Shown here piece by piece: positions 1 to 13,023 of a stretch of DNA of 64,000 bases. The stretch is from Lasioglossum baleicum. Lineage: Eukaryota > Arthropoda > Insecta > Hymenoptera > Halictidae. The stretch covers positions 14,357,461 to 14,421,460 of the forward strand of contig NC_134933.1 of the NCBI RefSeq assembly GCF_051020765.1. Reading direction: 5' to 3'. The notes beneath the pieces were generated by a model. That model was not told the DNA's origin, ran no database searches, and was given only the letters and a program-made list of their open reading frames with translations. Position 1 is the stretch's first letter; each line of letters opens with the position of its first letter. Made by a program: the position numbers and the translations under genes.

Positions 1-3000
1 ACATCTCTTATTTTTATGCAAATTATGCTCTGGAAATTACTTTATAATTCTTAAGGTCTGTTAGCTTTTATCGTTCTCCCCTGGGACTTTGTTCACGGAA
101 GACTCTGTTCCACTCGGGAAAAACGTATCAATATAGCCGAAAATATTATAGGTTACTGGGAAAAACAGAAATAGACTCCCGTATTTATGAAAACTAGCGT
201 GCATAATTCACGCTGTTCCCGCAACTCATTGTCAGGTTAGCGTTGAACGAGCCTTTTCTGCTCTAAAATTAACGCTAGATGATTCGCGATGTAATTGTTC
301 AGGAGAAAATTTGGAAGAAACTCATGTTTGTCAAATTAAGTTTTGATTGTAGCAATTAATTTTATGAATAAAAAAGAAAGGAGATCAGGATTTGATGGGA
401 GAACAATAAAAGCTAATAGACCTTAAGGAAAGCCATAACAATTGCACTATTTGTCAGCAAGAGCGTAGAAACAATTTTAAAGAGAAACTAAAAGTAGGCA
501 CCGTGTATCGACATAAGGGTTGAATGAAAAAAAAGACTATCCGCGAAACTCTTTTCATAGAAACGCGAGGAAAGGGTTAATGGCAAAGGTCTAAAGCAAG
601 AAAGAATGAAGCGTGATAATGTTGCGTTGTGGAACCGGTTGGAAGAACCGCGCGCGCTCCCATCAGTTTAGGCGCGTGTGCGTGTGAGGCCTGTTGACAG
701 AAAAGTGAGCGATTGCTCGTCAAGCTAGTCGCTGCTGACAGTCGATGACAGGCACACGTACACGTTCCAGACCACACACAATAGGCGTCACCACGAGATA
801 CGCCAGGTTGCTAGAGCGCGAGCGCGCGATCTCTGGCCACGGGTACGCCACGACCGTTCCTTTTCATGGTGCTTGTGCGCACCAATTCATATGGTAATCT
901 CCTGGTCCCGGGCGTTATTCTGCCTTTATTAAGTGCACCGTGTCTGACCCATTTCGCCTGTCAGTCCCGCTCCAGGAATTTCTGAGTCACCCGGTGCGCG
1001 TCGCACCACGCGACCAACGTTGCTAACCCCACTGGCCCATTCCTATCCCTTTTGTTCTACCGATTGGGACCATGGGCCCGGAAACATCTTGATTTGGAAT
1101 CAATTATCAATCAATAAATTACGAGTAATTAAATCGTACAAAAATATATGGCCAAAGAAACTACGACGACCTTGATATACTGATAAGAAAATTACCTTAA
1201 GAAAATTGGTTTGCCTATCGTAAAAAGTAAGCGTGATGTTTAAGATGTTGAAAAAATTAAACGGGTATCTCACGTTCGTATTGGCATCTTCGAAACCAAG
1301 AATCATCTACAGAAGCGACTGCCTCGACCATTTATATGCCCAAATTTAAATATTTTAGAGCCAAACGTCAAACAGTGGAAGCGAAACTTTATTGGCATTT
1401 TGTGTATGCTTGTCAAAATAGCTTTCGAGAAGGTTTTGCCTTGACAGATCGGTATTAATTGGCTGTAAATGTTTCTGCACTTCAGAGTGAAAGGATGGCG
1501 AATAGTTACAACATAATTGTTACGATTCGACCTAACCCAGTTCCTTTATTATTTGAACGTAAATGGAAGTGCATCCCTATCGGCGATTAATTTTGCTATT
1601 CAATTATATTTTCCACATTTCTGGCAAACTATGGTGATTTCCGTGGGTCTAAAGGTCGTCTCGATGGTTCATCATCCAATGATGAACTTCAAAACGGTTC
1701 GAAATCTCCAGACAGAGTTCGGACATTGTTTTTTGCACGAAGACTGCGTTCGCAGTGAATTACACATCGATCCACGGAACAGACAAAATAAATCCTTAAT
1801 GCTGTGCAAACATCAATTAACACCCAACAAATTGCAATTGATTTACGAACAAATACGGGAAAAAATCGCATTAGTAAGCACATAAAAATCCTTCGCGTCT
1901 TAACACGTTGCAGCAAATGGTCCGTACCAGAGGTTTAAAGTGTTTGTGTCAACATGCAAATTACACAGTAGATTCTTCATGCGATCTGTATATTCAACAT
2001 AGAAGTCTTTCGCTTTCAATCAACGTGCATAATCAATAATGTTAATACATTGTCGGCACAAATAACATTTCACTCTCTTTTGCTGTATTTCTTACAATTG
2101 GGCTCCAGATAGACCCTGGGATCACTGGGCGATGGGCAACAAATGTATAAAACGAATTTCGCACGTTCAGCGTCAACTTCAAAGTTGAAACTGCTAATAA
2201 ATAGGTGAAATAAGTGCAACTCTCGAATGCAATTTATCCAATTTCCTCTTACTTACTATTTTAATGAATTTCCAATACGACAGGTGAACGATTCGAATTT
2301 CAAGTGTGGTTGCAATCAATTAATTGCAAAGGCCAGGAGTTACTTAGTGCAGAACGTTTTGCGCATTCTTCAGTACAGTTCTGAAGGAGGTTGAGTCTCG
2401 TTGGAAAAACCCCTGCGCCGAAAGATTAACCAAAGACGAGGATTCCGAGAATGCTTCGGGACCGCCTTAAAAGTCCTGGCGCGCGCGAGGCTAGCGAGAC
2501 CATAATTCGGTGAACTGTTATGACGATTCGTTTTATATGCAGAGTGTCCGTCGTCGTTGTTAACGCCGCGCATCATCCTTTTAAATCCTTCTCGGTGTCA
2601 CAGAGGTGGTACGGCCTCGGATCGAAACGATGCAATAATGTCATTATTAACGTCACGCGTTTTACGGGCCCGTTAATTTCCACCACGTTTTTCTCCCCGA
2701 GGCCCGGCGTATAAGTTTGTTTAATTGAGGAAGGAATTGCACCTCAAACAAAGAACATGTCTTACATGGCATGATCAAGTCCGAGGAACCGGTCTTTACG
2801 GATTCTAACATTCCGTTTCAACTGCACGGCTGATTTTAATGTCGGCTCGTGTCCTTTTATAGGCAATAAGCTATCGAATTTTCGGGTGAAAGGACGCTTC
2901 CTCGATGGCGCCCCAGAACGGCCAATCCTTTCATTTTGTACTTATTTCGAATATTTCTTTCCTTCTTTGGCGAGACAGTGAAAAGCGGGACACGACGATT

Positions 3001-3152
3001 TCGATCAACGTGTTTCTCAATTGACGGTATGGTTGTCCCTTATTTTTGTAGATTTTTTCATTTATCCATTTGCATTTCGTAATGTTACGAATTAAGGTGG
3101 GTATGTTTAGGAAGTTCGTATATGCTTATTGGAGGGAAAGAATGATACGTTT
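1..3152. other. Unannotated AT-rich sequence, no gene seen
   Basis: No open frame here resembles a known protein. A short GC-richer patch lies at about 620-1080. The largest open frame (1517-1885, plus strand, 122 codons) has no recognisable motif, no splice context that I trust and low-complexity-free but unremarkable composition, so I treat it as chance. I see no inverted repeat or tandem repeat in this stretch by eye. Confidence 0.6.
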
Positions 3153-3333
3153 ATATCTGTGGTTGTCAGGAAAAACGCAGCATGTCACAATTTCAAAAAA
3201 TTCGAGTTTATGCGTTAATTACACTTTACTACATGCTCCTATATCGAAGCATTAGTGATGAAAACTTTAAATGGCAATATCTCGAAAGTGAAAGTATGTG
3301 ACATGCGGCGTTCTTCCTGACAACCACAGATAT
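3153..3333. mobile_element. 181-bp foldback element (miniature inverted-repeat element)
   Basis: Two arms of 36 bases, at 3153-3188 and 3298-3333, are near-perfect inverted copies. The outer part reads ATATCTGTGGTTGTCAGGAA and the inner part ends in a GCATGTCAC block. The interior is short, AT-rich and non-coding. Flanking bases are TA-rich, so a TA duplication typical of Tc1/mariner-type elements is possible but cannot be separated from the terminal ATAT. The superfamily is therefore only inferred. An open frame at 3070-3255 crosses the left arm and is not a gene. Confidence 0.7.
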
Positions 3334-4503
3334 ATCTGATATAAAAATATGTACATCTTAATTACCTTAATTTACATGTCAGCAATTTACCTTAATGACG
3401 TCGACATCACACTTCCTAATGCCAGCTACCATATTTTGCATTGTTCGTATCCATTTTTGCCAGAGGATAAAACGTCCTGGTTCTCTCAACTCGTCACTAT
3501 GCAACTAAAAATACGACTGAGCCGTGCAACCACGAATCCTAATCCAGTTGAAAGCCAGACATCAGTAAATTACTCTGCCACGTGCTCAAAGCGATGCACA
3601 CTTGTTTTTCTTCGCATAGGATCGTCGGTCAGACTGAATTGAATAATTACTAAATGAGCACGCGAATATAAATCCGAACGACGACTGTCTCGAATTTTCT
3701 GCAGCTCTTTCATTGCGCCTTTGCGTTGCACTGCTTCAAACTGATTTCATACGATTTCTATCATTTGTTTGTTCACTTTGTTTTACGTGTCTGCAATTAT
3801 TGCAAATGACGATAAATGATTTTCTCGAGTTCTCAATTTCTTTAAAAGGAAAACGCGCGTTCGCAAAATTTTGCAGAATTTTCTCCGCGCAGAAATTCGA
3901 ATCGGATCCACCAGGCGATCGAGGATCCAAGATTCGAAAATACTGCCCGGGCAGTTTGAAAAAGTTTCCTCGTCGAGTAAAAAGCCACGTATGCCCGAAT
4001 CAATTCAACGGCGCGTGCAATTTGTTTCGCAAGCACGATCGTAAAAGCTCGAACGTAAATGTGCAATCGTAGAAAGACCCGCGTCAACTATACGACATAG
4101 CATAGTGTGCGTTAGCCGGTGGTAAACGTCGCCGGACTCCGCCGAAAATAACATTCATTGATTTCGCGTTCTGAATGAACGAGTGCTGAGACGAGGATGA
4201 GACAGTTTAGTATTAAGGCTGTCGCCCACTTAACGACACACAGCGCATCGACGTTTTCTACGTTATCGTGCTTCACTGAGAAAAAATATTGGCACCGCCC
4301 GATTGTTATGACACCGGTTTCTATAGCTGTGGAAAAGCTTGAATGAAAAAGCTTCACGATGTGTGTGGGTCTAGTTATTCTAGCTCATTATACCAGCAGA
4401 GTTAATATGCTGGCTGTCGAACTAGCATTTTAGAAAATGCTCCAATGTTTGCGTTCAGAATTTATCATAGTTAATGTCCCCATTTGCTCGTGTCTCTTAT
4501 ATT
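3334..4503. other. Unannotated stretch, no gene seen
   Basis: Mixed AT-rich sequence with a slightly GC-richer part at 3840-4160. Overlapping open frames of 81-119 codons occur on both strands there, which is what low stop density in locally GC-richer DNA gives. None is recognisable. No repeat structure seen. Confidence 0.55.
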
Positions 4504-4507
4504 TTAT

Positions 4508-5335
4508 CCCTTTGTAGTTGGAGCAATTTTAACTTTAAGATTAAACATTTCTTCTGACCTACAATAATTTCATTTTACAGTTAGAAGAAAAAATCACACA
4601 CACTTTAAATCAAAATAACTTTTTCATGAATGGACCAGACGACTTCAATGTCTCTGTAAGGATAGAAGAATTAGTCTAGTAAATGATGTCTAAAGAATAT
4701 GTTGAAAAATGCATTTGGTCGGAATTGTGAAAAACAATAGTAAAAATTGATTTTTACGACTTTTTCAGCTGGGTCAATAACGAAAATTTAAAAGGTGTGT
4801 TCGGTCAACTCGTATAAATTATATACGCTCCGACAATGTCATTGAAATTGGTTAATTGGTTCGCGAGTTATAATCGATCAACAGTGGTAAAAAAGCCGAA
4901 AATCTTGAAAAATAGCAATTTTTTGCAATGAAGTTTTCAGAACGTATATAATTTATACGAGTTTACAAAACACATCTTTTAAATTCTCTAAAAAAGTTGT
5001 AAAAATCAATTTTTACTATTATTTTTCGCAATTCCGACCAGATGCATTTTTCAAATATATTTTCTAGACGTCATTTACTAAACTAATTCTTCTAGCCTTA
5101 CAAAGGAATTGAAGTCGTTTGGTCCATTTATAAAAAAGTTATTCTGATTTAAAGTGTGTGTGATCAGTTTTGCTCCTAACTGTATATGTTGTATTTTCAT
5201 TTTATGGATATAACATTGTTATAGTACCTCATACAATACTTAAATGTGCAGTAATTGATTAGATACCAACACGTTGAATAATGTCAACAATATTGTGAAT
5301 AATGGTACTCTGAGTCACCACTCGAGTACTGTAAA
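4508..5335 (+). mobile_element. Repeat family B copy 1 (piggyBac-like, non-autonomous), interrupted
   Basis: Both sides of the palindromic element at 4578-5182 match the family B copies at 16392 and 31364. The left part carries the TTGGAGCNATTTTAACTT-like terminus and the AAACATTTCTTCTGACCT block. The right part carries the ATACCTCATACAATACTTAAATG-like block (5227 onward) and the AATAATGGTAC block (5298-5308). The left boundary has TTAT where TTAA is expected, probably a mutated target duplication. The right end is degraded after about 5310, so that boundary is approximate. No transposase is present. Confidence 0.6.
4578..5182. mobile_element. 605-bp palindromic Tc1/mariner-type element nested in family B
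   Basis: The termini are CAGTTAG and CTAACTG, each flanked by TA (4576-4577 and 5183-5184). The two arms, about 4578-4800 and 4960-5182, are diverged inverted copies. Shared blocks include CACACACTTTAAATCA, ATGCATTT with GGTCGGAATTG, and CGTATAAATTATATACG. The spacer between them is about 150 bases. The uninterrupted family B copies at 16.4 and 31.4 kb have a single TA at the matching position, so they serve as the empty site. No transposase frame exists, so it must have been mobilised in trans. A transcript would fold into a long hairpin. Confidence 0.8.
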
Positions 5336-6929
5336 CAATTGTGTAAAACGATCCAGTGGCCGAATTATTGAAGCTACTCGCATAAATTCACTATTTTATA
5401 TGAAAACGAACAATGTCTGACCGGCAGTAGCGTAGCAATCGCTCGTATTTTGAGGGTGTCTAACATATCGTCTGGAGAAAGGGGTACAGTTGTCTAGCTA
5501 TCGAAGAGAATGGTACGATGAGAATGTGGGAGTCCAGCATTCTTGGATTGTGTTTCGCCGGATATATGCTCAGGGTTCTTGCGTAGATCCTCCTCGTGGC
5601 AGCCGCGTCCCGCCTACGTTCCCTTGTAATATCATCTTCGATTTTGGAGCACGTTACCAGAATAAATATCACGAATATTCTAGCGTAGGAATGACAGATC
5701 GAATGCTATTCGGGTTTATCGTCCGCGTTATGCGTGGATATCAACGATAGCAGCCGACCGACGATACACGCGCGCCTCTCTACGTGCTTTTACGTGTTCC
5801 GACGCTCATTTTACGCGAGTTTAGTAGTCCCCTAAATCATCGGCAACGGTTTTGTTTATCGGCCCGGTCTTATACTTCTCGTTCCGCGGAGAAACGCGAG
5901 TTCTCTTCATTTCAATAAGAAAAATGCCACAAATAAGTTGGCGAAAGTCCCATCAAAAAATAATGAAAAATAAACAAGTTTTTTAATTGGATTAGTAGTG
6001 GTTCATACCGATATACCCGACCGAAGCAACTCGAGCTTCTCGACCCCTCGCGGGGTATACTCCGCAGTAGAGGGGACATGCGTTTTTCGTAGATTCTACG
6101 GTTTCCGTTTTCTTAGATCAAGGCTTTACTGTATTTCAGTTAAAATTGTATGGGCCATAAAAATTTTATGAAATGATGCAGCAGTAAAATCATGAATCAA
6201 CCCACTCATATTTCCATTTCTTCAATGCTGCCACGATCGCGTAATATTGCGAAAATTGTGCAACTAATGTACACGTTCCCATTTCTTCCAACATCATTTT
6301 TAACGTATTGCAGCACAGTTGAAATGTTCGATGGCTGACATTTGGTAAAAGTAGACGCGAACTTGATCAAATCTTTCTACGAGCACACCAAAAACGGAGA
6401 CGTTGATTGAAGGTCAAAGGTTAGAATCGTTTCTGGACCCAGGAAGTTTCTCGCGGCGACGCTCAAGATTGTTTCGCTGGATGATATCCCAATATCGTCG
6501 ACTGCGTGATGCCGAAATGTCGTGCCGTGACCTTTTCACTTTTATTTATTATTCCGAGCGAAGCCCGGGGATCTTTGGAAAAAATCGACAATAACGAGAA
6601 ATTTATGGCGCACGCAAGTTACTGGGAGCGATGGTTAGTTGAATAGAAATACTGTTTAACGTCGCAGCCGAATATATCACTGTTGTTATTGGGAAATAGG
6701 GGATAAATGTGTTCGTGGAGTTACGTGGTACCCACCTACACTGTCTTCTACGCACACTAACGTTCGTACCCAGATACCTAACACAGCCAACTACCATATT
6801 ATTGTTGCGATAATGTACAGTGGGTAAACAAATACGTATAAGTAGGGGACAATGATAAATGTAATTCTTCTTTTAATAATTTTTATAAAACCCGCAGCGA
6901 TTATGACTAGACTTGGAAGAAACCACCTT
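5336..6929. other. Unannotated stretch, no gene seen
   Basis: AT-rich sequence with a mild GC-richer segment at 5490-5900 and another at 6400-6580. The 86-codon frame at 5490-5750 is unrecognised. The 40 bases before 6930 resemble family A 3' sequence (AAACCCGCAG at about 6888), so the tandem array that follows may begin with a further degraded unit. Confidence 0.55.
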
Positions 6930-7353
6930 TAGATGAAAATATATTTTCTCTTTTAATCATCTTAAAACAACATCCTTCAATTCTTCTAATGCGTTTTCCG
7001 CCTTATATTCGACCTATTTATTTTTGCCATAAATTCATAAAATCCGCAATAATAACACTGAAGTCAGTTAGATGAAAATATATTTTCTCTTCTAAAGATC
7101 TTAAAACAACATTCTTAAAATCTTCTAATATGTTTTCCGCCTTATATTCGACCTATTCATTTTTGCCATAAATACATAAAATCCGGTAGTACAATAATAA
7201 CACTGTGAAGTCAGTTAGATGAAAATATATTTTCTCTATCAATCATCTTAGAACCACATTCTTCAATTCTTCTAATGTATTTTCTGCTTTATATTCGACC
7301 TATTCCTTTTTTGTCATAAAATCCGCAGTCTAATAATAACGCTGTGAAGTCAG
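6930..7353 (+). repeat. Tandem array of three family A-derived units (~140 bp)
   Basis: Units begin with TAGATGAAAATATATTTTCT at 6930, 7069 and 7216, giving periods of 139 and 147 bases. Each holds the same CTTCAATTCTTCTAATG-like and CCTTATATTCGACCTATT blocks and then the family A 3' terminus (CATAAAATCCGCAGTC-like) followed by AATAATAACACTGTGAAGTCAG. The last unit ends near 7353. This shows a transposon end captured in, and amplified as, a minisatellite-like array. The left terminus of family A is absent from the units. Confidence 0.8.
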
Positions 7354-8580
7354 CAAAATAGCATCTGGAATTTTTAATACTTCTTCACGAACGAACGCAA
7401 TGCGCCGACTAGAACCATGAAAAAGTTAAGTGGGAAAACGTTAATACAGCTCCGCGTCGATACGAAACAGCGATAAAGACAGGAATATTGTTTATGCTAT
7501 TTTGAAATGATCGCAGTTATTAAGAGAAGAATTACGTTTCGTACAAAAGATCTTGCTGTGCCTCAAGATGCAGGTCTTGCATGAAATTGCATCGCATTGT
7601 ATCATTTTCGGATACGTTCTCGCAATCAGGCGTGTCCGCAAAATCGAAAGAGGATTGTGTGAGTACTGGATGTTTTCCCGCGTTGTATAATCGTTATTAG
7701 TCGCAGCTGCACGCGTTTTGCATTGGTACGTGCGTGAGGCATACGTAGAACCCCATGCGTCTCCGAGTTTATTTTATGCTTACTATGCTCGAACCTGCCT
7801 CAACACGTTCTTCGAATATTCCTCTGTTTCTCTTTACAGCTCGTATAATGAAACGGCAATTCGCCGTGCGTAGCTCGTGGTCAATTCATTTATGAAGAGG
7901 ACGTAAACGGCGCGGCACCGCGAGAGAACCTCCTCGCAATCTTCGCGAAAACGTTGCCAGTCCATTCATTCGCATTCCGTTAAATCTGTCGACTACTTCA
8001 TCATTTATTTACTCCAAATCTACAATAGCCAGACTATGAACTTCTATGCAGAATAAAAATTTATCCGAATTGATTGCGAGCTGACATTCATTTTCTGAAT
8101 AATTCTCATGGCTTGGAAATAATACGATTTCTTAACTGCTTCAAATATTTTCACTGTTCTGAAACAGGATTTCCGAGAGAATTTAAAGATTGAGAAATCT
8201 AGCAAGGGGAACACAGGACAGGAATTATGCACACCATGCGCGTGTCTCTTTTCGTGCATGTCTCGATAAGTTCGGATACATATTGCGCCGGACAAAACAT
8301 TCCCAGTGAAAATGATGGCCGGTCAGTGTCTGAACGGATCCGCTATGCTATGTGTAACCCCTTGCAAACAAGAATGTTTTTCCGAACTCTGTAGCCGCCG
8401 TTTCGTGTCCGAGATGGTAGCACGGACTGGGCAGACTGGGTTCGAAAAAACTATAATTTTTTGTAGAGTGTCATTAATCAAATTAAATCAAAATTTGCTG
8501 CATCGATTGCAAGAACTAGAGACCAAACTGCATATTATTTCTTCCCTTAATAATTTGAATACAGGAGAAATCCAACAATT
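7354..8580. other. Unannotated stretch, no gene seen
   Basis: No repeat or recognisable coding segment seen. A small 125-codon open frame at 8306-8683 runs into a family A 3' end, which argues against it being a real exon. Confidence 0.55.
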
Positions 8581-8599
8581 TTTAATTTCATCTACTCAA

Positions 8600-8636
8600 A
8601 TTGGCTATAAATATATAAAGATCCGCAGTCTAATCA
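8600..8636 (+). mobile_element. Family A, isolated 3' terminus
   Basis: The sequence contains ATAAATATATAAAGATCCGC followed by AGTCTA, matching the right terminus of the complete family A copies. Upstream sequence from about 8460 is AT-rich and may be the diverged interior, but no left terminus is visible. Confidence 0.55.
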
Positions 8637-8639
8637 TTA

Positions 8640-9776
8640 TACAAGAAGTATTAGAATCAAGTTGTACAACATTAAAATCGTAGATAATTATCGATAACGT
8701 CGGAGGAACTATGACTCGATCAGTAATTTCCTGAAATTCTTAGAACCAGAAATACAGTTTCGTCTGACAATGAGTGTTGCTACTTCGGCTAGCTCGAAGT
8801 AGCTGACGCAAGCCGCACGAACAAACAAAAGCTAATTAAACCTCGCGGTCTAAGTAAAAACCGGGGATCAGGGGAATTTTCGAGGGTGGCGAGATCCCGA
8901 AAGAACCGTGACTCAATCAGACCATAATCTCGGTACGCACGTCATCGTAGTTGCGTCAGACGAAAAACAGATCGATAGGATTGTGTCGTAGAAGAGGTCC
9001 GGAGAGAGTCCGTCGTGTCGTTGGAACGGGAAAGCAGGAGGAGCGGGTTCGGCTTGTGCGGTTATTTCAGCGAGCGATTCCCAGTCAAATGATCACGTTC
9101 TCGAGCGGTACCCTAATGATATATCGCCGGCATAACTGGATCCGCGTCGTCGGTGTAATTCCGAAGACGGATGTGTACACGACGACGATTTTCTGAAGCG
9201 ATTTTCTGCGACCTAGACAGCATCGACCGGTCCCTGGTTCCCGTTCCTGGTTCCATAGGGAATAAACGATGCGATGGCCCACGCAAGCAGCCGATGGGAC
9301 ACAATCTGAACATTGATCCGTTCCCGAAGATTTTCGCATTCCGTGGGAATGCCGGGAACGAGGAAGAAGAAGCCGCGACGCAGCGGTTCTGTCGTCGCCC
9401 CGCGTTCGACCCTTGCCTGTTTCCCTTACGCCCACTTTTATGAATGAGTGGATGAATGAGCCGACTTTGCCCCACTTTTCCACGCGTGGGTGTAACGTAT
9501 CAGCCGGCCAGTCTGACATTTTCGCGTCGCAACCACCCCTGGCCAGGTCAGCATCGCGGCGACGTCGTGGGCGTTGCTGACTCTATATCTACCCACGTAG
9601 TAGACAGAAGTCTGAGTATACGACCACGCAAAAATCCATTTCCACCGGTCGCGGTCGCCGGGAGTCCCCTGGAAAAACAGAATCGTATCCTCGACGATGC
9701 CAAACCAACGCGGACGACCCTATACATACAGGGGGTGCTCGACTGCAACTTCTTTCATCACTGCTCGTGAAATCCG
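8640..9776. other. GC-richer block, no gene recognised
   Basis: From about 8760 to 9760 the sequence is richer in G, C and CpG than its flanks, and several long open frames overlap on both strands (9085-9519 minus, 144 codons; 9456-9770 plus, 104 codons). None has a recognisable domain, and overlapping frames in several phases are expected from composition alone. Such blocks recur through the window. Confidence 0.5.
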
Positions 9777-10234
9777 GTTAACCCTTGCGCGTTACAACTG
9801 CTTCATCCTCGGCCTAATTTCCTCATCAGTTCCTCTTCGTTGTGCTCTAATCTCTTCTGCTCTTTCTTTTTTATTAGGAAATGTCTTATGAGATTTGTTA
9901 CAACATAATGCATACTACAGAGTATTACAGAGTTTATTGTATGGTATAACGAGAACGTTAGTAACATTATAAAAAGAAACGAAGTCCCTTACGCACGTAG
10001 GTTACATCTATTTAGAAAGGCTATCATATTATATACATATACGCACGCCATAATATTAGGTTCAGTTATTAAGCAACCGATGTCCAACGGCAATTGAAAT
10101 CCAGCTCCAGAAAGATCTCTTCTGCTCTTATTTCCTCTTACTCTCCCTTCTGAGCCCCCTGACAGCTTAATAAAATTTTCTCTACGTTCCCATATTGTAA
10201 TTCTTGACACAGATTTTCAAAGGAGTATATTGAT

Positions 10235-10625
10235 AATCTTACAACTTTATGAAAAATAAAAAATGTTCGCATTGATTACAGGACACAGGAGCCAAATGAA
10301 AATTGTATTCTTCTTTTAATTATCCTATTAACCGGGGGTCCACTGCTTTAACCATTATGTAGTCAACCGGGTACCCATTTACTGTATTTCTTTCAACAAT
10401 TTGTTAATGTTCCTGTAAAAAATTTACATAAAATTTTTCTGTGAATGTCCATTCTTTACTCGTTAATATTAATATATTCTAGTATTAATATATTAATTTA
10501 TAGTCTCATAATGAGATTTGTTCAAACATGTTGTATACAGAAAGGTTTTAAATAATCTATACATTTTAGTTAACTACACAAAGGTTAAATTGTACGTGTC
10601 CATTTTTTTCATAAATGCAAAAAAT
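10235..10625 (+). mobile_element. Diverged family A copy with extra internal sequence
   Basis: The left part (10235-10310) aligns with the complete copy at 59.7 kb: CTTTATG followed by AAATAAAAA, then ACAGGAGNCAAATNAA and a TTCTTTTAAT block. The right part (10580-10625) has the TTAAATTGTACGTGTCC block followed by TTTTTTCATAAATGCA. The middle, including a TTAACCGGGGGTCCACTGC segment at 10328, is not shared, so something else may have inserted there. Confidence 0.45.
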
Positions 10626-10639
10626 CGAACGTGCTACAT

Positions 10640-11600
10640 TAACATTTCTGTATAAACTGAAAGACATTTTAGTATACATATTTTGAAACAAGGAAAACAT
10701 GAGAAGAAGCGAACAAAAAATTAATTTAAGAACGGCTTCAGTATCGGAAAGTGGTGCCCGAAGTTTCATTGATTTTCATAGAGGGAAACAATGAAAGATT
10801 TTAGTATCGCTATCTTTTTACTCGTCCGCTATAGCAAGCGTGATTAATTACTTTGGCTGCGAGCTACTCCGGTATCAACGTACCCGAGAACCATATTATG
10901 ATACTCAATCAGGCCTATACGAGGCATTCGACATTTCTCGGGCAGCATCCTCTCTGTGTTCGTGGATCAGTGGCTGGGGCTCTGCATTTGCAGATCGTTT
11001 TGGGCATCGTCCAACGTCGATTCTCGATGTCGAGGGTCGAGATCCGCGGTTGCATGCCTATTCGACGTTCGAAAATCGATATTTCCACTAAAAGAACGGC
11101 CCGAATCGAATTTCCTCCGATAAAATAGCGTGTCGCTGTTACGCTACCGTCTAAAATGTACATGCTACATAATGATGTAACTCAAAATGTCTGGACAAAA
11201 ACTCTTGGACTTTCTAAAAGATATTCAAGCAAATTCAAACTTATGTTCACAAATTGAAACGCCACATTGAATATAAAAATTAATTATGGATAGTAACATA
11301 TTAAAAAATTTCCTGGTATATTTTATATCTTTTTTAGTAGACTTCAAATAAATAATTATGCATTTTTTACTCTTTCAAAAGACTAGAAGCATACGTTGTT
11401 ACAATCGTTTCAAGATAATAAGATCCAAAATTGACAAAATTTCACTATTTTCCTTAGCTTCAGATCAAAGACAATTTCTCGAGATTTCGAAAGTTAGGGT
11501 TACAACACTTTCTGGATCCAATGTAGATGTGTCGAACACTAAGGAAACGGGTCGCAACGCTCGATTTGGCAGAGGCTGTATAATAGATTTGTAACGGAGC
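10640..11600. other. Unannotated stretch, no gene seen
   Basis: AT-rich apart from a short GC-richer part at 10850-11140. There overlapping frames of 82-91 codons occur on both strands, with no recognisable product. No inverted or tandem repeat was seen. Confidence 0.5.
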
Positions 11601-12900
11601 GGGGAGTGTTCGTTAAGCAAACAAAGCGGTCCACGCGTGGCGGAAGCGAGGATCGCCGCGAGCTCAATGGAATAGCTGACGTCGCGAGCGAGCACCGCGC
11701 GCGCGCGCGCGCGAAAAAACATAAAGAATATGTTTAGAATATCTTAAGTGCAGGAATTTCGCTGAATAAATATTGCGATGGCGCCGTATGGAATTTGGCC
11801 GAGCGGAACGGCGCGACGCGGCGCCTAAACGAGCCGCGTGTCAACAAATCAGTATTCAACCGCGCAAAATTCAAAGAACCTGCCGGAGAGCCAGTTTGCG
11901 CTGATCCGCGTCGTGCACGCGCCGCTCATGACCAAACGGGGACAAGCGTAGATCAACGAAAGCAAAGAAAGATCTCCGCCCACATGATCGTTCCTGTTCT
12001 CGCGATCTCGCAGTCGGTGTCCTCTCTGAATTAAGAGGGGCAACTTCTGTGACCCGTTATTTCTCTTTTCGAAAAACCGTACGCTGTTTTCCGACGCTTT
12101 CTTCAACTTTTAGGAGCGAGAATTTCGAACGAGCAGTAGAAGAAAATCGTTTGCGTTTGGAAATAGTGTTTTCGATCGGCGCGGCGCCTCCCGGTGGTTT
12201 TATTCGTTGACAGTCGTTCGGGGCGGGACATAAAGCGAACCTTCCTTATGGTGGTTTTACCTGAAACTTTTCGAAACCTACTTTCCCTCGGTAATAAACT
12301 CTCATAACGTAGCGTCGAAAGACCCTCATAACCGGGGCACTTGTGGTACTAACAAGCCCAGGATCCTTGTCGGCGGGAGGTTTTATTTGAGACTGTCGGT
12401 ACATCGGCTGCGATACAAGCGACATCGTTTATTCGTTTATGATGCTTGTTTCTATTTCTGTGGTTGCCGTTGTGTGCAAGCTTTTCCCCGTGTCGGCGTA
12501 ATTTATCGAGCGCGTACGATGTCGTATCCCAATTTTAAAGAGCCCGCGGATTTTAATCGACGGTACATCAACCGACCGTTCGCGGATCCGTAAATCATGC
12601 GACGGCGGTCGCCCGGACGGATTTCACCTCGACGAACGATTTAGCGCAGCGAACGTGCAATTTCGAGGTGCGACCGCCGTGTGTGGTCCACGCTAAGCGA
12701 TCCAGTTTATCATCTAAATCATTCGCGGCATCGATTTGCATAACTTATGCACCGACCGACCACCACCGTTCATTATGCAATCAGAATACATTTCGTTCCG
12801 GTGACCACCGCGAACCAACAGTGACAATGGACGCTGCGTTTTTCGCGCTTGCGGTCCTCCAAAATCGCAACTCCGAACGCTTGCTGTTCAATCGTTAACA
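11600..12900. other. GC- and CpG-rich block, possible regulatory island
   Basis: This 1.3-kb block contains many CpG dinucleotides, an alternating GC tract at 11696-11713 and segments such as GGCGCGACGCGGCGCC (11809-11824). Open frames overlap in several phases and none is recognised. CpG-dense blocks in hymenopteran genomes often mark promoters or unmethylated exons, but no TATA box, splice pair or coding exon can be tied to this one, so a regulatory role is only a possibility. Confidence 0.4.
11696..11713. repeat. (GC)n tract
   Basis: An uninterrupted alternating GC run of about 18 bases, the kind of sequence that can adopt Z-form DNA. It lies at the left edge of the CpG-rich block. Confidence 0.9.
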
Positions 12901-13023
12901 TGCTTTCTGCCGGTCATGCGTGGGTGTGACGTAATCCATCAACAAAAATTAATCTTTGTCGTGATACATTTCTGCGAGCTAAATTTTATTCGATTTTGTA
13001 GGACCCGACAGGATTAAAGGTTA

